From Micropterus salmoides (taxonomy: Eukaryota > Chordata > Actinopteri > Centrarchiformes > Centrarchidae), in NCBI RefSeq assembly GCF_014851395.1, contig NW_024040485.1, positions 9,442,384 to 9,506,383 on the forward strand: a DNA stretch of 64,000 bases, given 5' to 3'. Below the pieces are notes generated by a model, which was not told the DNA's origin, did no database searches, and was given only the letters and a program-made list of their open reading frames with translations. This document shows, piece by piece, positions 21,401 through 34,837 of this stretch (the stretch's first letter is position 1; each line of letters starts with the position of its first letter). Both the position numbers and the translations under genes were made by a program.

Positions 21401-24297
21401 AATCCACATGTATGCACACGCATATTCCAGACTGATTCTTCTTATGTAAAAGCAGCTGCAGCGCTCCCCTGTCTTGGCTTCACCTTCCTGACTGATAGAG
21501 AAATCCGATAAAGCTGTCCACAATATGGCCAATGGATATATTAATGAATTATTAACCCATTTTACACCAGGTGAGACGTTAAGGTCTTGTGACCAGGGCT
21601 TGCTGCTCGCCCCTGGTCAAAACGCAAATCCGAGGGTCACAAGCTTCTGTTGCAGCAGCAGCATTCGGGCGATAAGCATCACGAACTGTTTATTAAGTGT
21701 ATGAAAACATTTGACTTTTGTGTCAGACTGTAACTTTTTAGTTTAGGAATTGCCCCTCAAACAGCTGAAATGAGCGACTGGAGAGACCAACCATTTTTTA
21801 AACTTTACTTCTTCTTTAGTACATTAGTACATTTTTTAAATGTATTTATTTTTTCTGACTTTTCTTGTTATTTAGAAACTGTAATACATGTGATTAAACA
21901 TGTCTATGTTCTCTATGCTCTATGTCAGACATTTCTATGACAGTCTTGAATTTGTTTGAATTATTTCCACCTGATTTTATCAACTTAAAAAGTTCACAAA
22001 TCACTGATGAAAGCATTAGCTGCAATGATGGTTTGGAAAGTTTGAGTTTCGAGTCCAAACCAGTTTCTCTTTATTATTATAACACCTGACCCTACTAAAA
22101 TGTCCTACAATGGCTGTTCTGAAGCTGACTCTGACAGCCCAGATAGGAGCCACATGCATAAGAAAACAGCTTGAGCGGGGTCATACTGTAGCATATCTGT
22201 GGCATATCTGATGTCTGCCACTGCTCTATAGCTGGAGGGGAGCGAGCAGTGTAAGAATTAACTATGGCAGCCCTCATACTGATCCTCGCACTTTGTTACT
22301 CTCTGTGTGACCCCTCTGCCTATTTGAATTGCAGTCTCGCTCACGGACAACTGCTGTCTAATGATGCACTCCTGCTGCTTTGTTTTCGCAAATCTCCTCT
22401 GTTTATTCAATTTTGTCGCTGTCTCGTGCCATATGGCAACAGGCCCCTGCTGCCTTCAAACAGTCATTTGCTCTGAAGGCCGCGACGTGAGGCTAATAGT
22501 GGATCTGTTCTTCAGAAGCAAAGTGACAAAGTAGTGACATTTTCATCTGCCGGACCCACTTTTTGTCTTTAATCTGCAATTAGAGCCGGGAACAAAATGG
22601 CAATCTTGTCTCTTTTTTTTCTGTTATAGCGTCATATTGTAATAGCAAAGAGCGTGAATGGGGAGGGGGGGCTGTATGTGCCCCAGGCAATATTAAGACT
22701 GATTCGGCACTGTGTGCACTCATGGAGAAGACTATTAAGAACCACTATAATCCAGGTTTTAATACTGTATCACTGTTCTTATTCCTGCTTCTGCTAAAGA
22801 CTTAGATTCCCACTTTCCTGGCCTGTGTAACAGCTGTAGCACGAGAGATGGAGATAAACGAGGCAGTGCGGACACCAGTGCCAAAATGAGGAAAGCACTA
22901 GCCATACTGGGGTGTTTGCTAGGCACCATGGGTGTTAGATGAAGATTAATTGGCATGCTATTTTCTCCTCATTTGTAGGAAGGGAAAATTTTATGATAGA
23001 TGACTATATCACAGGGTCTGATGTGCTGACAGAGATAGTACAAGGAAGTGTACAGTAGAGTGTTTGTGCATTGTGATGAATGTAATCATTTATCATATCC
23101 CCTGATAGTTAGCGTAAAGCTCCATGTGAAAAGATTCCCCCCCCAAAATGTATCAGAATGATTTTTTGCCTGCATGTTTGACAATAAAATCACACATTTC
23201 TTTGAGCAGTATTGAATGTGCATATGAATGGGGATGACACACACAGATGGCAGAGGTGTTTGTAGAAATAAAGGCTGAGCAAACACTGGAGGTAACTATA
23301 TTAGGCAACTCTCATTAGAGAGATTGCCTGCAGTTCAGTATATGACAGCCCTGGCATGTCTAGGATCTTAGTGAGCAGAGCTCCTAACTCCATGAGTTCA
23401 GCTACAACAAAAAGAAAGCTGCACGGATTGTATGCCTGCGTGTTTGCCAGAATGTCTGTTCTGTGGGAGGTGACGCTGCTGCAACTTCTAAAACAAGGGC
23501 TTCAAAACCTCAAGCTCAGCATGGTGGGCCTCATTTCAGCACTGGAGCAGCCTAAACCTTGTGACACTGGGACAAAGAAGGCTTCATTAGACGATCTACA
23601 CACATCCGCGATGCATGGATGTGTGTGCGCGCATGTTAGATGACTGACACGCAGCTGGGAGGGGCAACAGAGGCGTCTTTGATTAACCTAGTGGGGGCAT
23701 TTCAGTGGTTGTTTGCACCGTCTCATTTGAAACTTCTCTCCATCTTTAACACATTCTTCAGTGATGTTGTCTGTCCATCCATCATATATCCATTCTTCTG
23801 GCTGTTTATTTACTTTAGTAGGAGAAACAGCGGACTGAATGCAGACTCTATTCAGTGATGTTCTGCTAACTTGATTGCTTCATCGACCTACAAAACTGTT
23901 CTTTTAAGCAAAAAAATTAAATAAAATGGAGAGTGTCCTTCAAGAAAGACGTACTAAAGCAACAGCAGCAGCATGTGGAGCCTTGTACAGTGCAGGATGA
24001 CCATGAAAATGGAACATTACATTTACTTCATATAATACATGTATTGTCAACCCAACAAATAGTGTTGGGTGTTATGCCTCTAACATTCTTATTTTGACAG
24101 AAGAACTTATATGAATCTGTTTTTGTTCTCTGGTCACCTTGTTCCTACACTATGGCTAGGTTAATAAAGTCTACTATTTTATTTACTGGTAACTAAATAT
24201 ACTTTACTATGGTTTAAATCCAACTGCATCTTATTGTCACAAGAATAAACATGTATGCTTCTACCAAAAGTAAATTTTCCTCTATTGCAGTGGTATT

Positions 24298-24580
24298 GGG
24301 CAGCTGTGGCTCAGGAGGTAGAGCGGGTTGGCTGTTAATCGGAAGGTCGGCAGTTCAAACCTGGTTGCGTGTCGAAGTGTCCTTGGGCAAGATACTGAAC
24401 CCCGAATTGCCCCTGGCGGCTATTCCGCCAGTGTATGAGTGAGTGTGAATGTTAGTTTCTGTTTGAGCACTTAGGCTCAGTGTATGAATGTGTGTGACTG
24501 GTGAATGCAGATGTAGTGTAAAAGCGCTTTGAGTAGTCGAAAAGACTAGAAAGGCGCTATACAAGTACGGAGCATTTACA
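24298..24580 (+). mobile_element. tRNA-derived SINE
   Basis: It begins GGGCAGCTGTGGCTCAGGAG with a box A-like TGGCTCAGGAGGTAGAGCGG, and has a box B-like GGCAGTTCAAACC about 40 bp later, a degraded tRNA head. The body has TGTCCTTGGGCAAGATACTG and a CCTGGCGGCTATTCCGCCAG stem. The tail has AAAGCGCTTTGAGTAGTC and AAGGCGCTATACAAGTACGG, the LINE-like 3' end of a family common in percomorph fishes. No clear target duplication or poly-A end seen. It is not a functional tRNA gene: the anticodon arm is not tRNA-like and a long body follows. Confidence 0.85.
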
Positions 24581-25784
24581 TATTGTATGTAGTTAAGAAG
24601 CTGATGAGAGCTACTGTGTAAAGTGCCAAACTGTGCCAAACTGTGACAGACAGATGTTTTGCAAATGACACATCATTTTAAAATGTATGCGTTTAAGCTT
24701 CATTATTCCGTGCATGACATCCCTTCGCTCTGCTCGAGCTGCTCTTCCTCTTTCCCCTTCCTCATCAACATTCAGAGCTTGTAGGTGCAAAAATCTGCAA
24801 GGCTTGTACCAATTAATGTGATTCTTGCCGCATGTTCGACTTGTAAGGTTTAATGAAGGTGTTTGCCCGGAGCACATTGTGTTATACATGGTACATTTTG
24901 TAGGCCTCCCATTCTGACACTGAGTGCAGTGGAGGTGATTATGAAAAGTAAGATTTATAAAGAATGGGGACGATGATTTATATGTCCCTGTGCAGGCTTT
25001 CAGTAAAAAGGAAGCTATTTAGATATTAAAAGTAAATTACAAATACCAACAGCAGCTGATTCTATTTGGACTTTTGCTTGTTTCTCTTTTTGATATTACA
25101 CTGCAGGAGTTGAATTAATTACAGCAGAGACAGTGGCATACAGGTCTGTTTACCATTGGGGCCACTCAATAAAATGTCTGCACTCATCATATCTTCAGGG
25201 ATTTATGATATAAGTGGCCACCTGCCAGGTGGAAATTAAACATATCACTCTGAATAAAACGTTTTTTTATGAGCTGATACAATAAAACACCAACAATCAT
25301 CAAAGTGTAACAACTCTAATAATCATTCTCCTTATACCTCTGTTTTGGTTTCCACCAAGTCCTAAGCAAAATACCTGGCTCTTTAGTAAATAAAGGCTCT
25401 ACAAGTGAGTTTATTAAAGCAGCTATAGTGTGAGTTTGAGATGAGATAAATGTATCATATGATAATGTAAAAAAAAACAATGTGACAATGCGACAGAGGA
25501 CAAAGAATGCGACAAAGAATTATCATTTGTATGTGCAGCACCCTTTGGCTTTACAGAGCTGTATAGCAAGTTTCAGCTCATTGTTAAACTGTCCACCCTG
25601 TAACTTCACTGTATTGGTTCGCTCTCATAGCGTCACTTTTCAGCCACAGCAGACAGGCTTATTTCCAAACGCAAGAGTTGTTAGACCAAAAACATAGCTA
25701 AAAGAGAGTGAAAACTGGACTTGAAAAACAACTCTAAATGAATGCAAATGTTGTAGATCTCTTACTGTATCGATGCTTTATTGA

Positions 25785-25862
25785 TGCTTGTATGTTGGTT
25801 CTCAAATGTAAGTTGCTTTGGATAAAAGAGTCTGCCAAATGAGTAAATGTAAATCTAATGTA
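25785..25862 (+). repeat. SINE/LINE-type 3' tail fragment
   Basis: TAAGTTGCTTTGGATAAAAG, then AGTCTGCCAAATGAGTAAAT and repeated GTAAATGTAAAT, is a tail found on many fish retroposons. Only this 3' end is recognisable here. Confidence 0.6.
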
Positions 25863-26067
25863 AATGTAAAGTTTTTCAGTAGAGTAGAGTGATAATTCTA
25901 GACGTAGGCACTTTATCCACTATTAATTTAAAAATATTAATTAGAGCAACTTTAAACAAAGAATAATAAAATTAAATGTGCATGAAAATTAAACTGCTGT
26001 GCAATTTGTGCAGTTTTTATGTTGGCCGAGAGAGTGGAGCTGGGGAGGGATACGCACTGCTACGCTT

Positions 26068-26632
26068 GACAGGTCGCCGTGGAAGAGACTTCTCAATCAC
26101 AAGGGAGTCACGCCCTAAAGCGTACCATGTTTAATCATTTAATTTACTCTAAATAATTCTATATTGAAAAAGACTTGAAACTAGCGATTAAAAGCATAAA
26201 TGTGTTTACTGAGGTAATAAATCAAATAGGAAGTAAGCTCGTTTTGTCATAGACTTCTATACAATCAGACTTCTTTTTGCAACCAGTGGAGTCGTCCCCT
26301 GCTGGCAAATTAGAAAGATTGCAGGTTTAAGGCCGTATTCAGACGAAACGCAAATTTTCACCTCGCGACACTTTCCTCGCGTGAGTACATTCGCTGCAAG
26401 TGTTCACACACAACGCGAGAAGGCGATTTTAACGCGATAACCTGAATAAACACAACTCGCCATTACTACAGCTTTATGAACCCAAAGTAAACACTTTGCT
26501 GTGATTAAATAATAATAAACGTATCAAACTGATGCTGAAATAACTACAATATGATGCAGATTTGTTAAACATATGAATTTATGCTTTGTCAGGTCTGTTA
26601 CACATTGGCTTTACTTTTCAGACCTGGAGGTT
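26068..26632 (+). mobile_element. MITE-like fish repeat interrupted by a nested insertion
   Basis: The same family as 8101-8433, in plus orientation: GACAGGTCGCCGTGG, CTTCTCAATCACAAGGGAG, GAAACTAGCGATT, TAGACTTCTATACAATCAGA, TTGCAACCAGTGGAGTCG and GCAGGTTTAAGGC. The sequence then breaks at about 26334 and the family resumes at about 26601 with ACATTGGCTTTACTTTTCAG and ACCTGGAGG. The roughly 268-bp stretch between is foreign to the family. Confidence 0.68.
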
Positions 26633-29600
26633 CCCATTGGGTCACATGTCTTACTATGAACTAATTTAGTCAAAGGCCAACATTGGTTTGATACTACAGG
26701 AAACAGATGAGTGTCTAGATTCAATTCACTTGCAGACAAAAGTGTCTATTAGAACAGTATCTAACGTGCAACCACCATTTTTCTGTCCAGCTGCATAATC
26801 CAAATATTTCAAATGTTTGTCTTTTTCTAGTTCAATTTGAAACATTCTCGAGTTGTAGGGCGGACATTAAGAAAATATACTGGTTAACTATATGAAAGAA
26901 ATCTACTCAGTCAAATCATATAATCATATACCTGCGGTTTGAGGAGCGTTGCACAAGCATCATCAGTGAGAAAGTGAAAGAGTAATTGTGTGCTTGTATT
27001 TAACATACCGGCTCCTTGATGGATTAATCAAACTCTCACGGGAATAAAGACCCAATCACAATCCTTGTCCTATGCCAATTGATCTCTATCTCCCCAGCAC
27101 CAGCACAGCAGGCACAGCAGCCGGTATGGCTACCCGATTAAAGGACAGTCATATTTGATCACACATGTAACTGCATCCCTAATGAGTGCCCCGACTGATG
27201 TTGTGTTGCGTGCAGTCACCTCTGGTAATATACCTAAAGTGCATATTTTGGCAACCACAGGATGTTCTCATGCCTTTAAAAGACTTTGATGAATGCATGA
27301 GAGAATTAATGGTGTTCATCAATCATAGAGGTTTTGTAATCTCATGGCTGGCAACAAGGCTGTTATCAGAACTGCAGATGAGCACTTCAGAGAAGGCTCT
27401 AGAGAATCTTAAGAATGCAGTCTGTAATTAATTTCACAATATAGACTTTGGCTATATGCAACATATTAGTTAAATTTGCTCATGATCTGAGCTTAGACTC
27501 TCTGAGAGTAGTACACTAGGGTTAAGAAGACTAGAGAACCAACGCTACAGAGCGCCTTTATAATGAGATGCAACACTTTCACCTGAACACCTCAAGGTGC
27601 AAATTGAGGTCCTTCCTAGATATCACTCTCCTGTGTTTCCCTCACTTGAATTGCTTTCTTTTGGCTACCATGTATGACACAAGAGACAGAGATAAAGAGA
27701 AGATGAGAGGATGGCAGGTTGTATTATTAAAGGGGACATCCTTGCCCGATGCAGCATAATTTTAAAAGTCAATTACTTATGATGCACAGCTGTAAAAAAT
27801 AATCTTTGCACCTTTTAATGGCCTTGCCGAGAATTATCTTGGTTTTACTTGGTGATGCAAGCCTAGTGTTGAACATCCGGATGTGTGAAAAGTTATTACT
27901 ATTTTTTGTCAAAGAGGTTATTTAGGGGTTGCACCAGAACAGGTTTACATGGTTTAATTTTCAAAAAACACCATATTTTTTGTCATACTGCACATTGCTG
28001 AAGCTCCTCTTTTCACCCTGTGTATAACACTTTGATTTAGCTATGGAGTGATGCATCTTGTCTCTAAATGATCTTTGTTGGGAGTTACACATGTGCAGTT
28101 CCTTCAGGGAGAAGCCAGTAAACACAGCTTCAGTGTTCCCCTTACCAGCTTATCAACATAGACAGGAGCAAGATTTTCAGAGTAGTGAGTTATTAATCTG
28201 CAACAAATGTATCTTTCATCCATAAAGTTTTAGCTGAACTCTGTCTCTACATCACAGTACTTGCAAACAATTTGCTTGCAGTGTGTCGTAGGCCCATACA
28301 CTGATGATAAACAGCAAGAGTAGAGGTCTAGGTGAAAAAACACAAATCTATAAAAACATCACTAAATTTGTTCACATGCCAAGTGAGTTTTACATTTTGT
28401 ATATAATAGGCATCTTGCATGTAAAAACGTCATGGAGCCATTACTGTTTATCATCCATTATAGACGTTGTGCAGGGGACAGTGTCACTTGTTACAGACAT
28501 GCCTGCGATTTAAATTACGTCTTAAGCATGTTTTATTATCTATTAGTATTTGCAGCCGTCATGGCACATTTCCCAAAAATAGGTCATTAATCCTTCATCT
28601 TATCTAACTGTATATTATAGTGTTATCTTGCCCGCTTCAGAGAGGAGTCACAGTCACATTTGCAGCCCACTCTCCCTCATTTCTGCTCTTAGCAGTAAAC
28701 TCCAGATTCATTTTGACACATGACAGTGCAGAAAAACATGGAAAAACATGGGCTGTTGATGTCACAAATAAATGCATTTTTGAACGGACTTCGTAAAGCC
28801 TGTGATTTGGCTTAACTGCTCAAACGCATCCTGCTAAGTGAAGACGACGGAGTAGAAGCGCAGCTAGGTCTTTGTGGGGATCATACACAGGTGCTCTTTG
28901 GCGACTGCAGGTGTACTCTGCTTATTCCATTATGTGAAGGGTTCATTGCATGGGTGGAATATGGCCTCCATCAAAAACGAGGCACGAGGGTTTGTGCAAA
29001 ATTAAAATGCCTTTATTTTCCATGGCAATATGTATCTAAAATAAATGTGTTGAGATTGACATAGGTCTTCATCAGGGGTTATTGTCAGTAGTGTTACACT
29101 AATGAGTTGAGTGAGGATGATTCTCTATCATGTGCAAGCCTATTGGGAAGTGATGCATCATCAATAGAAGGGAGAAGGAAGGAGGAGGGAACAGAAGGGG
29201 GGATGGAAGGAAGTGAAGGAGAGACAGAGGAAATGAGAGAAGGTGCATATCTGAAGAAAGATATTCATGTGGCTACCAAGTGAAGGAGACTTGCATTTTA
29301 CATTTTTGATTGAGACCTGTAACACGTTCTTCACAAGGTGGAATAAGCAAAGTGCATCCTTTTAATTGTTTGGAGCCAGGATATCCAATCTAGTTTACCT
29401 ACATCCTACCAATCAAAGCAAACAGGCCTCCAAACAAACACTTCTTTAATCTCTAATGTTCTTTAAATGGACATATAACACATCACCAAGAGACGTTTGA
29501 AAATAAGCTAATAAATCCCTAACTTGTGGAACTTGAGCACTCATGTGGAAAACAGTGACACGTTTGGCAGGTAAAATAACAAAAACACAAAAGTGATATT

Positions 29601-32233
29601 TTGATTGTTTCACTGACAACCTTATCCCTTCCTCTTTAGCTCGGCCATTGTGTGCGCTCAGCTTTGACAGCACCACTCACACCACAGTCATTGGGGTTTT
29701 CCATTCAAGACAGCTGTGATCTAACATGAGTGACACGCAGAGTAGTATTATCTCCAGGTGTATTCTGAGATGTTCTTTGATGTGAGGCAGCCTCCATTCT
29801 GTCCTATGATCACAGTCATCTCAAGACAGATTAGTCGGCATCCATCACAAAGACAGTGCAGAGGGAGCTATGAGCTACAACAGGGAAGGCAGAGCTGCAG
29901 AATAAGCTTCTTTACCATTCAGGTGTGATTTGGAATCATCTGAATAAAGCAGCGCGGCGGCTATTGTTTTATGATGTTGGAGACATCTAAATAGAAACGA
30001 GGTTATTCTGTGATCACATCGTCTCGTTCAGTAGTGATGCAAACGTCTTGTCAGCTAAAGACACAACTCCACCATCACCAGAGAATCAATGCAATAACCC
30101 AAAAAACATGCTTGGAAAAAAAAAATGGGAAGAAAAAGCATGAGAGCTAGATGGTTTAACGACAGAGTGACAGGATGGAGTAGGGGTAGAGACAGAAATT
30201 ATCACATGCACATGGAGCCAAATTGGTTATGTCAACATGTTAGCTCATGCTTACATTTTCAGTGAAATAGCTATAAATACGGCCAATCCCACGGAATGCT
30301 TTTTCTTTGGCATTTGCAGGATGTATGTGAAATATCTGGACTAGCTCATTGAAGTTCTGGGCACAACTAAAGCATAGATGCACTGTGATAGGCACTTCAA
30401 AAAATCTAACTTTGACAAGTCAACAGAGATGAAATCATTGGAGGCAAATGAAAAATTCACACTCAGTAAAAATGCAGTAGCTCCTGCATTGATTTTTTTT
30501 CTTTCACAAGATGAGCTTGGCAGCCGTACAATCATTAAGGCAGTTTAGTTCATCATTTGATAAACAAACTCCTTAAAGTCTTGCAGAAATTATGTCTGCA
30601 ATAACATCTCAGTGGCAGGTTTCGTGGGGGCAGGTTTATTTTGTGGGGGTGTAGCTGCATCTGCGTGCTTTCATCAGAAGTCGTGCCAATGTGACATACA
30701 GTATGATGTGCTCATCATGTGGAGATGCATTGGAGTGGCGTCCTCCATTCCTCCAGCAGAGATTACAGTTGGGCCTCTGTAATAGCTCTGGGCAGGAGGA
30801 GGGTGACATGGCTCTTTGCATGCATGGGAAACAGTGTGTGGGTGAGAAGCATGGCACTAACATTACACAAAGTGGTTACTTACAGGTAGTAAGTGTAGGA
30901 GTGATAGGTTCTTCTGCCGATTGGGGTGGTGGTAGGATTTAAGCAGTGGAGGAGGGGGAGGGGATGGAATGAAAAGGAAAGAAAAAGTAAAAATATATTA
31001 ATGTTTGAAAAAAGAGTAGAAATGAACAAAATCAGATATGGTGGCATACGTGGAGGTAAACTAGTGATCATGAGGGCAAAGGTGATCGCTTGGAGTCATG
31101 TCATGCTTTGCAAGGGCGGGGAGGCCTCAGTACGGTACAGAAGAACTCACTACTCTCTACGTAAATCAGAGGCAACCATACTGTCACTAAACCCCCCCTT
31201 TTATGAACACATCATTTTATTCACCTATCAAAATGACCATATCTGACCTCCAAGGTTGAAACTTAATGAGTCGTTTGAATGTCTAAACACAACTCTGATT
31301 CCCTGTTGGTAACATTAAATTACACATAATTCAACCAATGAAGTCATCTCCATCTCTGGTTTGATTAAGGCTAATTGAAAACAATTTCATTTCTGTGTGC
31401 TGATTTTCAAACCTACCCACTGATTGCTGTACTACACAGACAGGTCCTGCTGTAGAAAATGAAGATTCTTACATTACTTTCAAAAATAAATATGGAATAT
31501 AGTAATTATATTAGCACACAACTCTGCCTTCCCTCTCAGCTTCATCTACTCCATCCACTGTGCTGACCTTTACTCTTGAATTCAAGACAAGTTAACATTA
31601 AAGTACAGTAAAGTACAGTTGATACAAGTTTAACTGGGAATTTCTTTTGTCCTTGCACTTCACAATTGAGATATTAAAAAGAAACCAACTTGTGAAGAAA
31701 TCTCTGCAGAAACTGACATTGTGTTATTTCAAGCCTTGGTGTGGACAAAAGGGTGTGGGATATTTGCTGAGCTTTAGCTCCCCTGATTGCTGGGATATGT
31801 ACAGAGGACCTCTCTCCAGTATGGGGTCCCGTGCTAATGTAAACTTAGCCTTCAGCTGTGTAGCCATCCTCTTTCCTTTTGAGCCTTTCATCATATTTTC
31901 TTTCTTATCTCCTCCCCGCCTCTCTCCATACCACAAGCCTCAAAAACATTTTTCCTATTCCCATTCCAGTGTCATTGAAGCGCTGTGCATTTGTTTGAGG
32001 GTGCCGTGGAAACGGATTAATTTTTCATGGCACACTGTATCTCATGGCTGTAAACAGCCTTAATGGGGCGTATCAACATAATCAAATTAATTATTTACTA
32101 CCACGCTGACAATACTACCGTTTGAGGGAGAAATATACAAAATGATAAAACTACTTATTTATGAGCACTCTGCAAGTAAGTTCAACTTCTTCCACAAAAA
32201 GTAGTATTTCAGCGAGTAAGAAAAAAAGCTTAC

Positions 32234-32369
32234 CTTTTCTTCATGAGGAGTACCACTCCTAAGAAAATTATGACAAAGAGGAGGATGCCAGCGATGACCC
32301 CAGCAATCTTCACCGTGTGGTCCGTTTGTTTCTCCGGTTCTACCGCATCAGGTTTGTGAGTGGCTGCTC
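32234..32369 (-). CDS. ptprt: ptprt exon: transmembrane helix
   Basis: A 136-nt exon, phase 1 to 2, with acceptor tttttcag|GA and donor AAAAG|gtaagc. It encodes GAATHKPDAVEPEKQTDHTV and then KIAGVIAGILLFVIIFLGVV, LLMKK(R). The hydrophobic run from about IAGVIAGILL to VVLLM is the single type I transmembrane segment, followed by the basic stop-transfer MKKRK completed by the next exon. PEKQTDHTVKIAGVIAGILL is essentially the PTPRT sequence. Ectodomain residues precede it and cytoplasmic residues follow it in transcript order, so this exon splits the window into extracellular (right) and intracellular (left) halves. Confidence 0.96.
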
Positions 32370-33958
32370 CTGAAAAACATCCCAATCCATAAAAATCAAA
32401 CAAATAAAATTTTTTTTTTGCTATTGTTCTACATGAACCAAACAGCAGAGTGCACATCCATATTTTCAGTATTTCCTCTCATCAATTTGACTGTGTGCAG
32501 GATTGAGGTTGATTAATCAATACACTGATATTCTGTTGCATTGTGTGGACAATAAATATCAATACACTTGCACTGGCTTAGAGTAATGTTTATTTTGAAA
32601 GTAAGTGACTCCCTATTGTCCTGACGACTCCACCTTTAGTTCCGTCCTTAGTGGACATCAGCGCTCTGTGAATCAAGCTGCACTGGGAGAGATAAGTGCG
32701 CACCATCTTTACCCTTGGTTAATCATGCTTGGGGCAAATGGTTGCTGGGCTGTAGAAAAATGTAGGATGCGGGGCGGGAAAGATAATACCCAAGAAGATA
32801 AAAAAAGCCTGAAATAACCAAAACATTAAATATCAGCTCGGGAAGAGATAGCCAACAACGAGAGACACAAAGAGAGAGGGAGAGGGGGAAAAACGTCTTG
32901 TTTTAACAGCATCTGCTCCATGGGAAGTGATAAGAGGCACTTTAAAGGAAAGCAACGTTGCTGGAATGGCAACTGTCCACCTGAACACCACCATTATTCC
33001 TTGTCACCAGGGGTAAATTTAGAATGATAAATTGTATGTCAGACAAATCTGTTAAAGTGGGTTTCCTTCCCTCCTCAGCGTTGCTATTTTCTCTCCCTAT
33101 CAAAAAAGTAAATATCTTCCCCAAGCTGGTTGTGACATATTGTTCTTTCAATAGCCAGGCCTTTATTTAGATGTAAGTTTTTAAGGCAGAGCTGTGGAGG
33201 ATTTTCAAGACCGGTGACATATTAACAATCACGTCTGGACTGATGGAGCTGATTTTGTCCCAATATATTGTTACAGGCTAATCTTACAGAAATGCTGTCA
33301 GTAACAAATCCCCATTTGAGCTGTGAATGCTGTATGTTCACTGCCACAAGTCAGTACTCTTCAATTCCAGCCTGAGAGAATCTGCAGCTGCACACACAAG
33401 AAGAAACTGAGCAGAATCTTAATAGTTAAATGCTACACTCCCGAAAATTCTCAAGATCTTCATGTTGAGCACTTCATCATCCTATTATGTGCTTACAGTT
33501 GTCACAACTGCAGCAACCAACACTTAATCTCCCAGAAATAATGAGAAATATTCATGAAAGGGGATTAACTCCTGCCAAAAATCTCCAACACTGACACATC
33601 AAATGACAATCGCACCTCAAACAGGTCTTTCATGTCCAGTAATGCTGAGAAGATGAAGGTAGAAGACAATGTCTGGGAAACTTTGTTTTAATCACGTTGA
33701 TTATATGCAAACAGCAGGAACCACACACACATGCAATATTTCACTTGTTTGTTTTCCTGTTGAGGGAATCGTCAGTATGGCCGCCACATTAAACATGTAG
33801 TGGGTAAAACCAGGTCACAGAATGTGCAGAAAGCTACGGGTCTGACCTGTTAGTTGGTTGTCACCAGCCGCTGGGGCGATGCGGATGTAGGGGGTTGTGA
33901 GCTGAGTCACGAGTATGGCGGCTGAGTAGAGTCAGTGGATCCAGGATTGCATGCAGTC

Positions 33959-33993
<35 letters not shown>

Positions 33994-34800
33994 GCCACAC
34001 TGAAGCAGAAAACAGCCACACCAACAGTTCCCACCATCATGCAACATTGAGCCAGACAAAGACAACCATTACTGTATTAGAAAGCATTTGGCAGTTTGTT
34101 TTGCCAAGTTAGCAACAGCAGTCATGTCACAAAAGTTCATATCTTAGTGAGCCTAACGCAGTGCATTAAAATGTATCCCTCCAGGTGATAAGTCGCTTAT
34201 ATGATAATTCTACTTCTAGTACGTGCTATTTTACTTCAGTCCATTGAGCCATGTAGATGGAGATATCTGGAAATCCACAAGAAATCCATAGCGGAGCCGC
34301 ATGCTAAGTCCACAATATACAAGATTGTTGTGGGCATGTGACAGGACCTCCTAATGGCCCAGAAGGGAGTGTGACTATGGATCCCTCCGGCCTTATCAAT
34401 TCTGCTCCCGGATCGATAGCGCTTAGACTTCATCACCTTTAATGTGTAGAGCAGGGTGCACAGGCAGCATAGCTAAGTGCCTACAGACCTCAACGGGCAC
34501 ACAGGCTGCCTCCCTGTCATGAATAAACACATGTTCATGGTCAATGTATTGACCAAGAACATGTGAAGACCATATCACACGATTTCATCTCTTAAGACAC
34601 TTACAAAGGGTACAAATTAAAGCTAACAAACTTACTAAAGTTGAGAGTTTGAAGATGTGATGTGTCAGTTTATACTTCGGTGACTTTCATTTAAAAACAT
34701 GTTAATTTTGTTAGTTCTCACAAATCTTGTGCCAGTGATATTAGGAACTACATATAGGAAACATCCTCATTCACACAATCTGATGTGAATCTATTCCTAC
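32370..34800 (-). other. ptprt: ptprt intron
   Basis: A 2.4-kb intron between the 37-nt stalk exon and the transmembrane exon, with a (GA)n tract at 33959-33993. Nothing else recognisable. Confidence 0.75.
33959..33993. repeat. (GA)n microsatellite
   Basis: A GA dinucleotide run with one CA interruption near its start. Confidence 0.95.
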
Positions 34801-34837
34801 CTTTGGTGGCTACTCGAACACAGTCAATTTTGGTCTC
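34801..34837 (-). CDS. ptprt: ptprt 37-nt exon: extracellular stalk (ETKIDCVRVATK)
   Basis: A very short exon, phase 0 to 1, with acceptor ttgtacag|GAG and donor AAAG|gtagga. It encodes ETKIDCVRVATK plus the first base of a glycine codon. It corresponds to ETKIDCVQVATKG in mammalian PTPRT (from memory), which closes the last FN3-like module just outside the membrane. The single cysteine is conserved. The phases agree with the GGG end of the preceding exon and the GA start of the transmembrane exon. Confidence 0.93.

Larger units (their letters stand above)
20923..32233 (-). other. ptprt: ptprt intron, 11.3 kb, between transmembrane and juxtamembrane exons
   Basis: It contains a long (AC)n at 21348-21387, a tRNA-derived SINE at 24298-24580, a SINE/LINE-type 3' tail at about 25785-25860, and a MITE-like repeat with a nested insertion at 26068-26632. 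From about 27000 to 32200 no repeat family was confidently recognised. Short ORFs in both strands look random and none shows a protein family. Confidence 0.75.

Noticed and set aside
24298..24370. tRNA gene candidate (box A and box B-like motifs)
   Set aside because: The head is continuous with a SINE body and tail, and the cloverleaf is not intact.
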